A DNA stretch of 64,000 nt from Promicromonospora panici (GTDB lineage Bacteria > Actinomycetota > Actinomycetes > Actinomycetales > Cellulomonadaceae), in the NCBI RefSeq assembly GCF_900608595.1, contig NZ_UWYY01000029.1, positions 1 through 64,000 on the forward strand, written 5' to 3'. This document shows, piece after piece, positions 7,492-16,888 of the stretch; position 1 is the first letter of the stretch, and the number at the start of each line of letters is the position of its first letter. The position numbers and the translations under genes were made by a program. Under the pieces are notes generated by a model. It made no database searches, was not told the origin of the DNA, and saw nothing but the letters and a program-made list of their open reading frames with translations.

Positions 7492-7956
7492 TTGACCACC
7501 ACCACCGCACGCGAACTGCGAGAGGGCCGCTCGCTCGTCGACCCCGACCTGTTCCACCGGCTCGTCCAGCGAGTCGCCGAGGACCACGACCACGACCTGA
7601 ACATGGCGGCCCGCGTCGTCGACCAGGCCCTCGCGTTCCTGGGTACCAGCGCCACCCACCAGGGCCGACCGCTGTCTCCGTCGGAGATCGTGGACCCGGG
7701 ATGGCACGAGTTCATCCTGCACACCGTTGACTACGCTGCCTTCTGCGAGCAGGTCGCCGGCCGGTTCCTGCACCACGTCCCCACCGACCCCCAAGACCCG
7801 ACCACCCGAGGTGAGTCCGCGCACGAGGCGATCCAGTACACCGTGGACGCCATCGCCGAAGCCGGGTTCTACGTCGACACCGACCTGTGGCCCACAGCGC
7901 ACTCGGTCGCCTGCTCGCAGTGCCACCAGGGCTGCACCAGCTCGACCGCACCGTGA
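7492..7956 (+). CDS. Glycine-rich-domain-protein-like (GRDP/DUF1399-like) small protein
   Basis: 154 residues from a TTG at 7492 preceded by GAGGAGGAA (7479-7487). That RBS decides the start over earlier in-frame codons. The central DPGWHEFILHTVDYAAFCEQ and GRFLHHVPTDP segments resemble bacterial proteins annotated as glycine-rich-domain-containing. The C-terminus carries a Cys cluster (ACSQCHQGCTS) that could bind metal. It has no membrane or secretion signal. It lies 20 bp upstream of the kinase gene and is probably cotranscribed with it. The biochemical role is unknown; it may be an adaptor or small-molecule binder. Confidence 0.65.
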   Translation: MTTTTARELREGRSLVDPDLFHRLVQRVAEDHDHDLNMAARVVDQALAFLGTSATHQGRPLSPSEIVDPGWHEFILHTVDYAAFCEQVAGRFLHHVPTDPQDPTTRGESAHEAIQYTVDAIAEAGFYVDTDLWPTAHSVACSQCHQGCTSSTAP

Positions 7957-7976
7957 CCGACCATTAGGAGAGCACG

Positions 7977-8879
7977 ATGCATCGCCGCTCATGGGAAGAA
8001 CTGCCCACCGCACTGCGCCGTGCCGTCGAAACGGAGTGCGGGCCAGTGCTCCGTGCCGAGGCGCCGTCGGCGGGACGTAACTCGACGTTCGCCGCGTTCC
8101 TGCACACGGCCGCTGGGACGGTGTTCGTCAAGGGCGTTCCCGACTACGAGCGACTAGTCAGCGTGCACGAGCACGAGATCCAGATCAACTCCCGACTAGG
8201 GGACGCGGTGCGCGATGTGCCGCGCCTGTTGTGGACCGTGCACAGCGAAGGATGGCTGCTTGCCGGGTACGAGACCGTGCCCGGCGAGCACGCCGACTTC
8301 ACGCCCGGATCGCCGGACGTCCCGGCCGTGGTCGATGTGCTCTCACGCCTGGCTCAGCAGCTCACCCCGAGCCCTGCTCCTGGTGTCTCGCCGCTCCGGA
8401 AGAGATACGCGCGCCTTGCCGGATGGCAGTGGCTCGCGGACAACCACGCAAACCAGCTCGACGCGTGGGAGAAGCAGCACCTCGACTTGCTGATCCACCT
8501 CGACAACGAGGTGCCGAGCATCCTGCCCGGGTACTCCCTGGTCCACAGCGACATCCATCAGCTCAACCTGCTCGTGCACGGCGACCAGGTCCGTCTGATC
8601 GACTGGGCCTGGTCCCGAACCGGACCGCCCTGGGTCGACGCCGCACTGCTGGTTCCCCGGCTGATCGCTGAGGGACGTGAACCGGCCGAGGCCGAGCACC
8701 TCGTGTCCGGTACCTGGGGCATGCAGCACACCAGCGCGACACCGGACGCTATCTCCGCGTTCGCCGCAACCATCTACGGGCAGTGGCACCGTCTTGCCGT
8801 CGAGTACCCGAGTCCGCATCGGGAGGCGGCGGTTCGCGGCGCACGGCGCTGGATTCAGCACCGGTTGTCTTCGAGCTAG
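7977..8879 (+). CDS. Aminoglycoside-phosphotransferase-fold small-molecule kinase
   Basis: 300 residues with the APH/choline-kinase fold. The N-lobe is about residues 20-95 (TVFVKGVPDYERLVSVHEHE, with the ATP lysine). The catalytic loop LVHSDIHQLNLLV follows the HxDxxxxN pattern, and LIDWAWSRTGPPWVDAA supplies the metal-binding Asp. Start ATG 7977 has AGGAG 6 nt upstream. It need not be a resistance enzyme: this fold phosphorylates many small metabolites, and here it sits with two phosphatases and UTRA sensors. I infer that it makes or recycles the phosphorylated metabolite sensed by the regulators. Confidence 0.82.
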   Translation: MHRRSWEELPTALRRAVETECGPVLRAEAPSAGRNSTFAAFLHTAAGTVFVKGVPDYERLVSVHEHEIQINSRLGDAVRDVPRLLWTVHSEGWLLAGYETVPGEHADFTPGSPDVPAVVDVLSRLAQQLTPSPAPGVSPLRKRYARLAGWQWLADNHANQLDAWEKQHLDLLIHLDNEVPSILPGYSLVHSDIHQLNLLVHGDQVRLIDWAWSRTGPPWVDAALLVPRLIAEGREPAEAEHLVSGTWGMQHTSATPDAISAFAATIYGQWHRLAVEYPSPHREAAVRGARRWIQHRLSSS

Positions 8880-9231
8880 CTGCTTTGCCGTGCTCGGACG
8901 CATCTGACCCTGGAACCATCGGAGATCGCTCGAATTGAGTTCTGACGCTCCCGAAAGTCTAGTTCCGGCTCAGACGTTGAAGCGTGTCATGTGGCCCTGA
9001 CCTCGCGGTTCGCCGGTCGGCTTGGCGCCTTGGGGGAACTGTGGGGGAATCGAGCCGGTGTGCCGCTCCCCTACGAACGGGAAGGCGGCTTGGACTGCGA
9101 CGGGATTGTCGTGATCTCTGAAAACAGGCACACGCCTGCTCGGCAGCAAGGCTACCGTCGACCCTCCCGATCGAACCTGCGATGCGACGGCGAGGGCCGT
9201 CGATGCTCACGGCAATCACCTCGGGGCGACG
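8880..9231. other. Intergenic stretch, no supported gene
   Basis: About 350 bp after the kinase gene. The only structure I noticed is a short direct repeat TGGGGGAA at about 9033 and 9044. Frames that stay open here lack protein-like composition. It is probably the boundary between two accessory blocks. Confidence 0.4.
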
Positions 9232-9588
9232 TCAGAGATTACGCCACACGTGCGGCTCCTGGTAGGCGTGCCAGCCGCGGAAGAACCAGTCCGCTAGGTC
9301 CCGCACCCGCTCCAGACAGTCCTGGTAATACTGCACCGGCTCCGGCCGGGGGAAGTTCGGATGGCTGGTCCACTCCGCCACAAAGTGTGACACCTCGTAG
9401 AACCCCTCGGCCATCCAGCGCGGCAGATCATCACGACCTTCGTACTGCTCACAGACCGTCCGCATCGCCTGCTCCAAGCGGCTTAAGGCCGCCCGGTCCC
9501 AGACAAGGCCGTCGCCTCGCAAGCACATTAGGAAGCCAGCCTCTGCCGACTCGAACTCTCGTCTCAGCACGGTCATCGCGTCGTCCAC
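9232..9588 (-). CDS. Conserved hypothetical protein
   Basis: 118 residues from GTG 9588 (the ATG at 9576 is an alternative). It reads VDDAMTVLRREFESAEAGFL, then RLEQAMRTVCEQYEG and RWMAEGFYEVSHFVAEWTSH, and ends EPHVWRNL. It is Trp-rich and mostly helical, with no signal or membrane segment. It resembles a family of short actinobacterial proteins of unknown function that I associate with toxin-immunity neighbourhoods; that association is from memory. The frame continues upstream to 9840, but the extension is Arg/Pro-rich and unlike the body. It is isolated from its neighbours on this strand. Confidence 0.55.
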   Translation of the reverse strand: MDDAMTVLRREFESAEAGFLMCLRGDGLVWDRAALSRLEQAMRTVCEQYEGRDDLPRWMAEGFYEVSHFVAEWTSHPNFPRPEPVQYYQDCLERVRDLADWFFRGWHAYQEPHVWRNL

Positions 9589-10136
9589 GCCCGCATCCTG
9601 GCAGCCGAGTACGGCAATCGTCACACCGTATGCGGAGCTGGGGATTCGAGCCCCCGAACTTCTCTGGGGGGTGCCGAGGCCTTGCTCTACTTCCGGACCG
9701 CGTAGTTCAAGCTCTTGTGGCGAGCCCGCGACCAGCAGAATCGTCGGAATCCTGCGGCTCGCGGGGCTCGCTGTTGAGTTTTGCACCGGTGCGTGGTGGT
9801 GCGCAATTGGGCCCGCGCAGTCTCGTTCGCTGCGTGGCATGTGCGTGGCACAGGGCTAATGCGTGGCACGTCCGTGGCACGAACTCGTCCGCAATGTGAG
9901 TCGAACAGAACCCGTCAGCAGAGTGGCCAGCCGACGGCGCTCCACGACGCTCTGAGCACGGCGGCAGCACGCTAGTTCACCCGGCTTAGCCGGTCCTCTC
10001 ATATGGGTCATCTGGCAGCATGTTCAGTGTCTGGCGACAGAGCGAGGAGCGAGCGGCCTTTGGATGACGAACCTGTGCAGAGGTTTCGAACGCCCCGTCG
10101 CGGCGGTCGGTGGCGTGGTCTTGCCGGAGCTCCCTG
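9589..10136. other. Gene-poor stretch with GCGTGGCAC direct repeats
   Basis: About 550 bp upstream of the large defence-like gene. It contains four TGCGTGGCA/TCCGTGGCA-type units between 9831 and 9881 and a fragment near 9640 that resembles a tRNA T-arm on the minus strand. I see no coding region. It probably holds the promoter of the gene at 10137. Confidence 0.45.
9831..9881 (+). repeat. Four short direct repeats (GYGTGGCA type)
   Basis: Units at 9831-9839, 9842-9850, 9860-9868 and 9871-9879 share CGTGGCA. Spacing is 11, 18 and 11 bp, so two pairs have near-helical spacing. This could be a regulator or recombinase binding array. It sits about 250 bp upstream of the gene at 10137. Confidence 0.5.
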
Positions 10137-12614
10137 ATGCCGACTCTGGCACACGTCACAGTGCGCACGACTCTGCGCCCGCCTCGGGTCGCGATCCTCT
10201 TCCGCGGAGACGAGAACTGGCGCCGTTGGGCACGCCTCGCACTTCAGGCCGCTAGCGGCACTTGGGCCGGCGGGGGACATCTCCTAGTCCCGTATGCGCC
10301 AGACGGTTCGGTGAGCGAGCGCATGCTGCGGATCGTCGAGCACTTCGACCCGGACCATGTCCTGGGATTGCAGCCCACTTACAGCGAGCTCGACTGGGCA
10401 TTGCCCGGCGGATCTCAGGTGACGATCAACAGCACGGGGTTGGACGCGTCTGCCGTCTCCCGGATCTCGGGTGAGATCGCCAACCAGCCCATCGACCATG
10501 ATGATCCTGCTCAGGAGAAAGCTAGAGAGATCCTGGCGCAATGGTGCACGCCATTCCTCGATCCTGGCCTGGCCAGTGACCCGCTTCCATGGCCTCCAAG
10601 GGACGAGAGGGTTCAAACGAGCGGTTTCTCGGAACTGGTCTCCGCGTCTCTGCTGTTTGCGAACGGTATGCCCGCGCACGTTGCGATTCCGCTCTCGTGG
10701 GAATCGGACGCAGCGCTCATCGCTGCCAGTCGTCTGGGAGTGGTAGCCAATCCCGACAGCGAGCGTGACGAGCCAGCGCCCCGAGTGATCTTGCGCAACT
10801 TCATGCGAGATCGATCCTGGGAGCCGGACGAGGCGCTCTGGGTCGGCCAGCCGGACGGAACGGCTCGCTCTCGGTTCGACGTGCTCGATGTGGGTGTGAA
10901 GACACTTGTCAGGCGATCCCGACGCCTGGGGGCACGCGGTGCGGTTGTGGTTGGGGACAGGGCCGAGGACTTTGCGTTGGCTCGCGCCTACGATCTTTTC
11001 TGTGGCACCGGACTCTGGTTACCGCCGTCGATGTTCTCCGACGACGAAACGTTCAAGACGGCCACGCTGCCAATGGTCCTGGACCGGCACCATCAGTTCG
11101 CAGACCCGAGCCGGTCGCCCGGGTACGTCTCCGCGTCGCTCAGCAACGAAGAACTCGACGGGTACCTTCAGCGACTGGACGACGGGCTGCCGAAGATAGT
11201 GATGAACCCGCCGAGCCAGGTGCACGGGATCGCGCGGACCGACTTCCCCGACATCGCGGCGTCGCACACGTTTCGCGCCTTCGACGAGAACGCGGACGCA
11301 CCTTCCTCGGTCGCTGTCGAACGCGATGAGGACGGCACCATGACGATGGCTACTCGATTCGCAATGCCGAGCCCGCGCGAGCACGGATTCTTTGGCGGGC
11401 GGCCTGCGTGGATCGTCGACTTCCGATTCGAGGACGGTGTCATGCCAGCCGGCAGAAGCATCGGCTCGGAACGTCTCGTCGTCCAGACGCCTGGACGTTT
11501 GCCCGACTCCGTTGTGCGTAGTAGTCAGCACGGCCTTGCCGTCGAGGCCGCGTCATTTGGACTCGTCCAAGCGGGCGCCGTGACGTCGGGCACGCTCGCA
11601 CACCCCAGGCTCGCGAATCTCGGCATGCTGTCGTGGGTCCGAGCGATGGCGGCCCAGCACGGATATGAAGTCCGGTACTCGACACCGGGAACGAACGCGG
11701 AGCTGGTGGCGCGCCGCCTCGGTTCCCGCGAGGCGCTGACCGATCTTGTCTCTGGCCTGATGCACCCGGCGCTCAAGCTGTTCGCGGTTCTTGACGAGTC
11801 AGACAAGCAACGTAAGAAGCGGTACGAAGCCATGTCTTCCGAAGAGCGAGCACGCCAGCCCCGCTGGGTCGGCGCCGACTGCTTCGCAACTTTCGACGAC
11901 ATGTTCCTCGCGTGCGGGGCACCGGCCGACGATCCAGTGCGAGACCTCGTTGACACCTTGATCCGAGCTGACCTGATCCGGCGCGGAGCGATCCTCAGAT
12001 GTGAAGAGTGTGCCCGCTGGTCGTTCGTCCAGGACGAGCAACTCGGTCGGGCGTACGAGTGTCCCAGGTGTAGCGCGCACAATCTCCTGACTGCGGCTCG
12101 ATGGGAGCGGGGCCGAGAACCGAAGCGCTACTACGACCTGCACAGCGCATTCCGCCAGCTCTTCACCGAGAACGGCGACATCCCACTGTTCGCCGCTGCC
12201 CGTTTGCGCGCCCGCAGTCGCCATGCCACGTATGCTGACGTCGCCGAGATCGAGTTCTGGAAAGGTGACAGCCAGGTGGCCGAGATCGATCTCATCTCGC
12301 ACACCAATGGCCGAATTCTGGTGACAGAAGCCAAGGCATCTGCTGGTTTCGATGGGGCCCAAAAACAGAAGAAGGACACCGCGCGAAAGATAGCGGAAGT
12401 GGCGAGGATTCTTCGGGCTGACGCTGTCGTCCTCGCGACTGACAAAGCCGCGTGGCGCAAGTCAGATATCAAACTCCTCGACGAGGCGCTGAGAAACCGA
12501 TTCGCAGCCTATCCCTTGCCGGCCATACAGATCGCAGATTCACTCGCACCAAAGGTCGCAGGAATTACAGAGGCTAGCAGCGAAGAGGCGGGTGCGCCGA
12601 CAACCTCACGTTAG
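10137..12614 (+). CDS. Large zinc-ribbon plus PD-(D/E)XK-nuclease-like protein (putative defence effector)
   Basis: 825 residues from ATG 10137 (GGAG 7 nt upstream). The N-terminal 600 residues match nothing I recognise (RVAILFRGDENWRRWARLAL, SELVSASLLFANGMPAHVAI). About residues 621-650 form a zinc ribbon (CEEC ... CPRC). About residues 695-780 look like a restriction-endonuclease fold: VAEIDLISHTNGRILVTEAK provides the D...ExK signature, followed by a basic helix. This predicts a cytoplasmic nuclease with a large sensor or scaffold region. It is convergent with the SIR2 gene (153 bp apart) in an island rich in defence-type genes. No helicase or methylase motif is visible. The defence role is inferred from domain content and location. 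Confidence 0.6.
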   Translation: MPTLAHVTVRTTLRPPRVAILFRGDENWRRWARLALQAASGTWAGGGHLLVPYAPDGSVSERMLRIVEHFDPDHVLGLQPTYSELDWALPGGSQVTINSTGLDASAVSRISGEIANQPIDHDDPAQEKAREILAQWCTPFLDPGLASDPLPWPPRDERVQTSGFSELVSASLLFANGMPAHVAIPLSWESDAALIAASRLGVVANPDSERDEPAPRVILRNFMRDRSWEPDEALWVGQPDGTARSRFDVLDVGVKTLVRRSRRLGARGAVVVGDRAEDFALARAYDLFCGTGLWLPPSMFSDDETFKTATLPMVLDRHHQFADPSRSPGYVSASLSNEELDGYLQRLDDGLPKIVMNPPSQVHGIARTDFPDIAASHTFRAFDENADAPSSVAVERDEDGTMTMATRFAMPSPREHGFFGGRPAWIVDFRFEDGVMPAGRSIGSERLVVQTPGRLPDSVVRSSQHGLAVEAASFGLVQAGAVTSGTLAHPRLANLGMLSWVRAMAAQHGYEVRYSTPGTNAELVARRLGSREALTDLVSGLMHPALKLFAVLDESDKQRKKRYEAMSSEERARQPRWVGADCFATFDDMFLACGAPADDPVRDLVDTLIRADLIRRGAILRCEECARWSFVQDEQLGRAYECPRCSAHNLLTAARWERGREPKRYYDLHSAFRQLFTENGDIPLFAAARLRARSRHATYADVAEIEFWKGDSQVAEIDLISHTNGRILVTEAKASAGFDGAQKQKKDTARKIAEVARILRADAVVLATDKAAWRKSDIKLLDEALRNRFAAYPLPAIQIADSLAPKVAGITEASSEEAGAPTTSR

Positions 12615-12767
12615 CTACGAGGTCCCGAGCAATGGTGCGTACCACTGCTGGGGTGTCGCAACCCGTCTGCGTCGTCGAGTACAAGGAAGATCAGGGAGAC
12701 ACGCCGCCGTCGACAGCACATCGTCGGGTTGATCCAGTGGCGCATCCGGGCGTGACTACAAGCTCAC

Positions 12768-15700
12768 TCAAAGGAAATCGCTGCCCAGAAATCCCTTTTC
12801 AGTCGCCGCCACGATGAGAGGCTGCACCGCCTCATCATCTACACCGGCTCGGATACTGTCAATCAATCGTCGTACCCGGTAACTCGCCATTCCGTTTGCA
12901 GGTGCGGAATTTCGAACCCGCTCAGCGTAGTAGGCGGCCAGAGCGGAACCGTGGTCAGAAAGCGCAGACTCAGGGAAGTCCGAACTAAAGAAACGGACCC
13001 CGAGTCCGATACCGCGGGCGCCAAGTAGGGCAATGGCTTCCGGGATTTCACCGCCAAGATGCGGCACGACGTCCGACCATCGGGCCAACTCCTCGGAATC
13101 AGCAGTCCGTGGCACACCATTTAAGCGGTCGATCAGATGGTCCCTCAGCCAGTGGGTCCACACTTTAGCGCCATCGATGCCATCCTGACTTAGAAACCGT
13201 ACGACCGCCACGGCGAAATCCGGAGCATGTGCACCACTATTCGCAAGCACACTTTGGGCGAGTAGGGTTTTGCGATCCTCTGAGGCGATACCGGCGAAAG
13301 AGACGATGGAAGCCACCAGCCCGAAAAAATTGACCTGAAGACCTCGTTCACGAAGAGCTTCAAGCCGTCCCCACTCCTCGATCACACTGTCCAGCAGGCC
13401 AGCAGCAAGCAATTTGTCGTTATAGCGCGGGTGATGGAGATATGGATACCAACCAAACACCGCCGTGCTGTCCGCTCGGAAGATCGGCAGGATGTGTTCT
13501 TCTGTGAAGGGCGCATCTGCAGCGAAAAGAAAGAAAAGTGCGCTAGCAAGTGCTGGTTGCGTCGCGTCGAGCGCAGCCCGACTCCCCCTGAGCAAGTCAA
13601 CCAGGGCGTCGCGTTCCAGCTCATTCAGGCCAGCCCAGTCATCACGATGTTGACGCCAGCGCCGATCGACCTCGCTTATCCAGTACTGCGCGAGGTCACC
13701 CGGCCACGAGTTGAGGTACAGCGGCGCAAAGGTGAGCGGATCCGCATCCTCGCTGCGGGTGAACCCGGGGCTCTGCTCACGCCACAGCGCACGGGAAACC
13801 TCACGCATCTCGGCCAGCGCCGGGGTCTCATCGCTGTCAATCTGCCGCCGCACCTGCGCCATCAGGAAACGGCCGATGACGGTCGCCGACTCCGCGTCAG
13901 CAACGAGTGTTCCGACGTGTGTCACAGCAGCCAACGCGCACTCCCCAAGGTCCGCTTTCGACCAGCCTTGGACGATCGCGCGGCGGACGTCGCCAATCTT
14001 GCCGTCGATGCCCAGCACATCCGCCTCCGCCCAGAGGCACTCCCCCAGGTCCGGCCGTTCGGAAATAGACCGCTCGACGAGCTCAACCGCATCGCGCCAT
14101 GTCGGTTCGCCGAGACTCCGCTCAGAATAATCGCCAGAGAGCAGCTTCCCGAGGGCAGTGGCCGGGTCACTTTCAAGCGACTGCACGAACGCCTCCGGTT
14201 CCATCGGCGACTTCCCACCCCACGTGCCGCTGGACATCCATCTGTCGAAGTCGGGGTGGTCACGAGGAGCAAACGATGGGTTTGCACCCTGGATCACAGC
14301 CAGAGCTGTCTCAGCCGCCTCCCAGTCTGGCGCCGAACGTGTAAGCCAGACCAGTAGGTTGTACTTGGCGTACGCAACATGGCGTTCCCGATCCGCGAGG
14401 CCGTCGGGGTATTCCGGCCCCACGACCACAGCTTCAAGAAGCTGCGACCTGAGCACGTCAGGTGCGTCTGCGAGCGAGACGGCGAGAACCTGATACATCT
14501 CGTGTTTGAGGTCGTCCGCGTAGAGACCCGTCCGATCGAGGAGCCACTGAAGGCGCGCTTCTGAGGTGAGTGTGGGGTCGACTGCAACCAGGTGGAGTGC
14601 GAGCCGTCGAAACAGCGGTCGGTCGAGCGCCCACCAACGGTTCGGCAGATCGGTGTCGATCTCTTGGGCCTTCGCGCCGAACTCTCTCAGGCCGTCGATG
14701 ATCGCATCGATCGGGTCACGCATCGCGTCCTGCTCGTGCGGTTCAATCGCTGATCGACCGAACGCAAGGGGATCCCACGCCCGCACCCCGTGATATGTAT
14801 CGAGGAGGTCGTAAGCACCCGCGAGTGCCTCTTCCAATGCGCCGCCGAGCCGACGATCACCGGGAGCGGCCGTCTGGACCGCGAGGAGTACGTGCTGTGT
14901 CAATGCGTGCTCTTCTGCGTTCCAAGTCACGTCGGCGTCGGGAATCGCGGTCGTCACCTCGGGTTCATTGACAAACCAGCGCCGCTTGAGCACCAGAAAG
15001 GGTCGAAGCACCGATCTCAGCACGCTTGTGCTTCGAGGCTCCGCTCCGGGCAGGTAGGGCAGCACGTACTCAGCACTAAGAGGCGCCGAATGACCGTGCA
15101 CAGATGTTGCGAGGAACGCCCGCCAGCGTTCAGCCGCGGCGCCGTCCTTCTTGGCTAGATTCTCGGTACTCCATGCAGCAGACCGAAAGAGCGAACCTGC
15201 CATCGATTGCCCAAGTCGCTGCACCGTCTGCAACGCTGCACCGTGCAGGCCAGGTGAATCGATAAAGTTGTGGCTAAACCAGTCACCGAGGACCGAAATG
15301 TTGTCGGGGACTTCAGGTGTCGCGAACAGTAATTTGAACGCTGGCGAAGCTTCAAACCAGTGCAGCCATTCGAGCTTTCGGTCGTCGGCGAGCCCGCTGC
15401 TAGCGCGCGCAAATTCCTGTGCACCCTCGACGGCACCAAGGCGGGTATTGAGATAGTCGCGGTCGACTGGGGTGAGCGCAGTGCCGGCAGACACGATTTC
15501 CTGGATGCGGGCTCGGTGGTCGAGTTGCCCCATCCGGGCACGATCGTTCCAGGCCTCAAGAGCTCGTACGAGGGCGCTGTGGTCGTGACCATCCACCGGG
15601 TAGCCCACGGGCTGGACTCCGAGTCGGCGCCACTTGGGGTCGGCTGCTCCCTCCGAGCTTGTGAACGCGTACCTTGGCGTCCCAGAAGGCAGTCCAAGTG

Positions 15701-16334
15701 CCAAGTATCGCATGATTGGGTCGTCATGGCTGTAGCCGATGAATACGACTGTGAATTTCTGGAACATCGGCAAAAGGAACCGCGTGGCCCACGCAGACGT
15801 GAGGTATGCCCGGCCGAAATCACTATCAGTCAGGACGAGTTCTCGCGGGGACCGGAGAACCGATCCGTGGAGATGGACAAGGCCCTGGAAATCTTCTCCG
15901 AGCGGCAAGGCCGGACCTATCCACCGGTCCGCAATATCAATCTTCTCCGACAAGGCCGCCGACGCCAGATGATCGTCGAAGTTGGTCGTTACAATGCGAA
16001 TCGGCCCCATTGAAGAAGCCAGCCGCACGAGCGCAGTGTGCGTAGAGTTCGGCCTAGACTCCACGCGGGAAATAATGTCGTGTGTGCGCGCGTGCGTATC
16101 GAAGTTGTCAGGCATCGCGCCGAGAAAATAGTCAATCGCGACGGACTCCTCGTAAGGAACCCAAGCAAGCTTAGAAAGTTGGCGCGCCAATTCACCGAAC
16201 AGCGGAAGGTTCGACGGCGCAGCAACCGAAGCCCCTGCGCCCACAAAGAAGACGAGCCGCCCCTCCGCCTGGGCGTCGAGCACCGAATATGGCAGGCCAA
16301 CCTCGGGGGTTATCCACAGAGTCCCGTCACTCAT
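12768..16334 (-). CDS. SIR2-domain defence-type protein (SIR2 plus long helical region, DUF4020-like)
   Basis: 1188 residues from ATG 16334. The N-terminal SIR2 domain (about residues 25-290) has RLVFFVGAGASVAAPSNLP, IVTTNFDDHLA, LVHLHGS and VVFIGYSHDDPIMRYLALGL, which supply the NAD-binding GAGxS, the TxNxD and the catalytic-type His. The remaining 900 residues are helical and Trp-rich, like the long C-terminal sensor of SIR2/DUF4020 proteins. Defence-associated sirtuins deplete NAD on phage infection, and that activity is the likely role by family. The frame stays open upstream to 16778, but sequence character changes at the chosen Met. It is a monocistronic gene, convergent with the nuclease-like gene. 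Confidence 0.8.
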   Translation of the reverse strand: MSDGTLWITPEVGLPYSVLDAQAEGRLVFFVGAGASVAAPSNLPLFGELARQLSKLAWVPYEESVAIDYFLGAMPDNFDTHARTHDIISRVESRPNSTHTALVRLASSMGPIRIVTTNFDDHLASAALSEKIDIADRWIGPALPLGEDFQGLVHLHGSVLRSPRELVLTDSDFGRAYLTSAWATRFLLPMFQKFTVVFIGYSHDDPIMRYLALGLPSGTPRYAFTSSEGAADPKWRRLGVQPVGYPVDGHDHSALVRALEAWNDRARMGQLDHRARIQEIVSAGTALTPVDRDYLNTRLGAVEGAQEFARASSGLADDRKLEWLHWFEASPAFKLLFATPEVPDNISVLGDWFSHNFIDSPGLHGAALQTVQRLGQSMAGSLFRSAAWSTENLAKKDGAAAERWRAFLATSVHGHSAPLSAEYVLPYLPGAEPRSTSVLRSVLRPFLVLKRRWFVNEPEVTTAIPDADVTWNAEEHALTQHVLLAVQTAAPGDRRLGGALEEALAGAYDLLDTYHGVRAWDPLAFGRSAIEPHEQDAMRDPIDAIIDGLREFGAKAQEIDTDLPNRWWALDRPLFRRLALHLVAVDPTLTSEARLQWLLDRTGLYADDLKHEMYQVLAVSLADAPDVLRSQLLEAVVVGPEYPDGLADRERHVAYAKYNLLVWLTRSAPDWEAAETALAVIQGANPSFAPRDHPDFDRWMSSGTWGGKSPMEPEAFVQSLESDPATALGKLLSGDYSERSLGEPTWRDAVELVERSISERPDLGECLWAEADVLGIDGKIGDVRRAIVQGWSKADLGECALAAVTHVGTLVADAESATVIGRFLMAQVRRQIDSDETPALAEMREVSRALWREQSPGFTRSEDADPLTFAPLYLNSWPGDLAQYWISEVDRRWRQHRDDWAGLNELERDALVDLLRGSRAALDATQPALASALFFLFAADAPFTEEHILPIFRADSTAVFGWYPYLHHPRYNDKLLAAGLLDSVIEEWGRLEALRERGLQVNFFGLVASIVSFAGIASEDRKTLLAQSVLANSGAHAPDFAVAVVRFLSQDGIDGAKVWTHWLRDHLIDRLNGVPRTADSEELARWSDVVPHLGGEIPEAIALLGARGIGLGVRFFSSDFPESALSDHGSALAAYYAERVRNSAPANGMASYRVRRLIDSIRAGVDDEAVQPLIVAATEKGFLGSDFL

Positions 16335-16888
16335 TGCGCCTCCTGCTTGGTCGCGGTGCACTCCAGGATCGCGCCGCAACGTAGTCTCCAGGCATCGACA
16401 CCCCGTGCGGACTACTTCGTGTCGCGAGGCAGGTTGGGGTCGTTGCCTGGTGCGACAGTCCGAGTCACGAATACGTCGATCGCGACCATGGCTGCGAACT
16501 TCCCCGCCGCCCGCGTTCCCGACGATCTCGCGCGAGGTCCACTGCCTGCGCCTGTGTGTCTGTGTGCGTGCTTGCCCGCTTGCCTCCGGGCGCGACCACA
16601 TCCCAACCGCCGTTCCTCCGGGCGCGACATCTCGTGCATTCTTGTCACCCATTGCCGCCTCTCCGGCCTCCAGCACGTAAGTGGATAGATCCGACTTCTT
16701 GCGGTCAAGGGTCTGCCGCCATGTGTCCGACGACCAGCCGTGACGGGCAAGATCACCCGTTCTGGGAGTTGGGATCACCCGGCCGTTTCAGCACCGTAGA
16801 GGCGGGACTGCTGCACAGATACGGGACACACAGCGTGCCGTTCCGGTCTTGAGCGCCAGGCTGGGACACCGGAGCTCGCTGAAGTTCT
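16335..16888 (-). pseudogene. Degraded coding sequence upstream of the SIR2 gene
   Basis: On the minus strand, one frame from about 16778 reads GWSSDTWRQTLDRKKSDL and STYVLEAGEAAMGDKNARDV. A different frame near 16520-16412 reads KFAAMVAIDVFVTRTVAPG and then stops. Both look protein-like, but no single frame joins them, and the middle is low-complexity TG/CA repeats. I read it as a decayed gene of unknown family. No other gene is seen in this stretch. Confidence 0.35.

Noticed and set aside
7977..8879. APH-fold gene as an aminoglycoside resistance gene
   Set aside because: The fold is shared by many small-molecule kinases, and the neighbourhood (UTRA sensors and two phosphatases) does not suggest antibiotic resistance.
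9630..9680. tRNA T-arm-like sequence on the minus strand (GGGGGCTCGAATCCCC)
   Set aside because: Only the T-arm resembles a tRNA; no acceptor, D-arm or anticodon arm can be built around it, and the T-loop starts with C instead of T. It may be an old integration trace, but I cannot support it.
16412..16778. Possible antitoxin gene upstream of the SIR2 gene
   Set aside because: Protein-like pieces lie in two different frames separated by low-complexity sequence; no intact small gene or known antitoxin motif is found.
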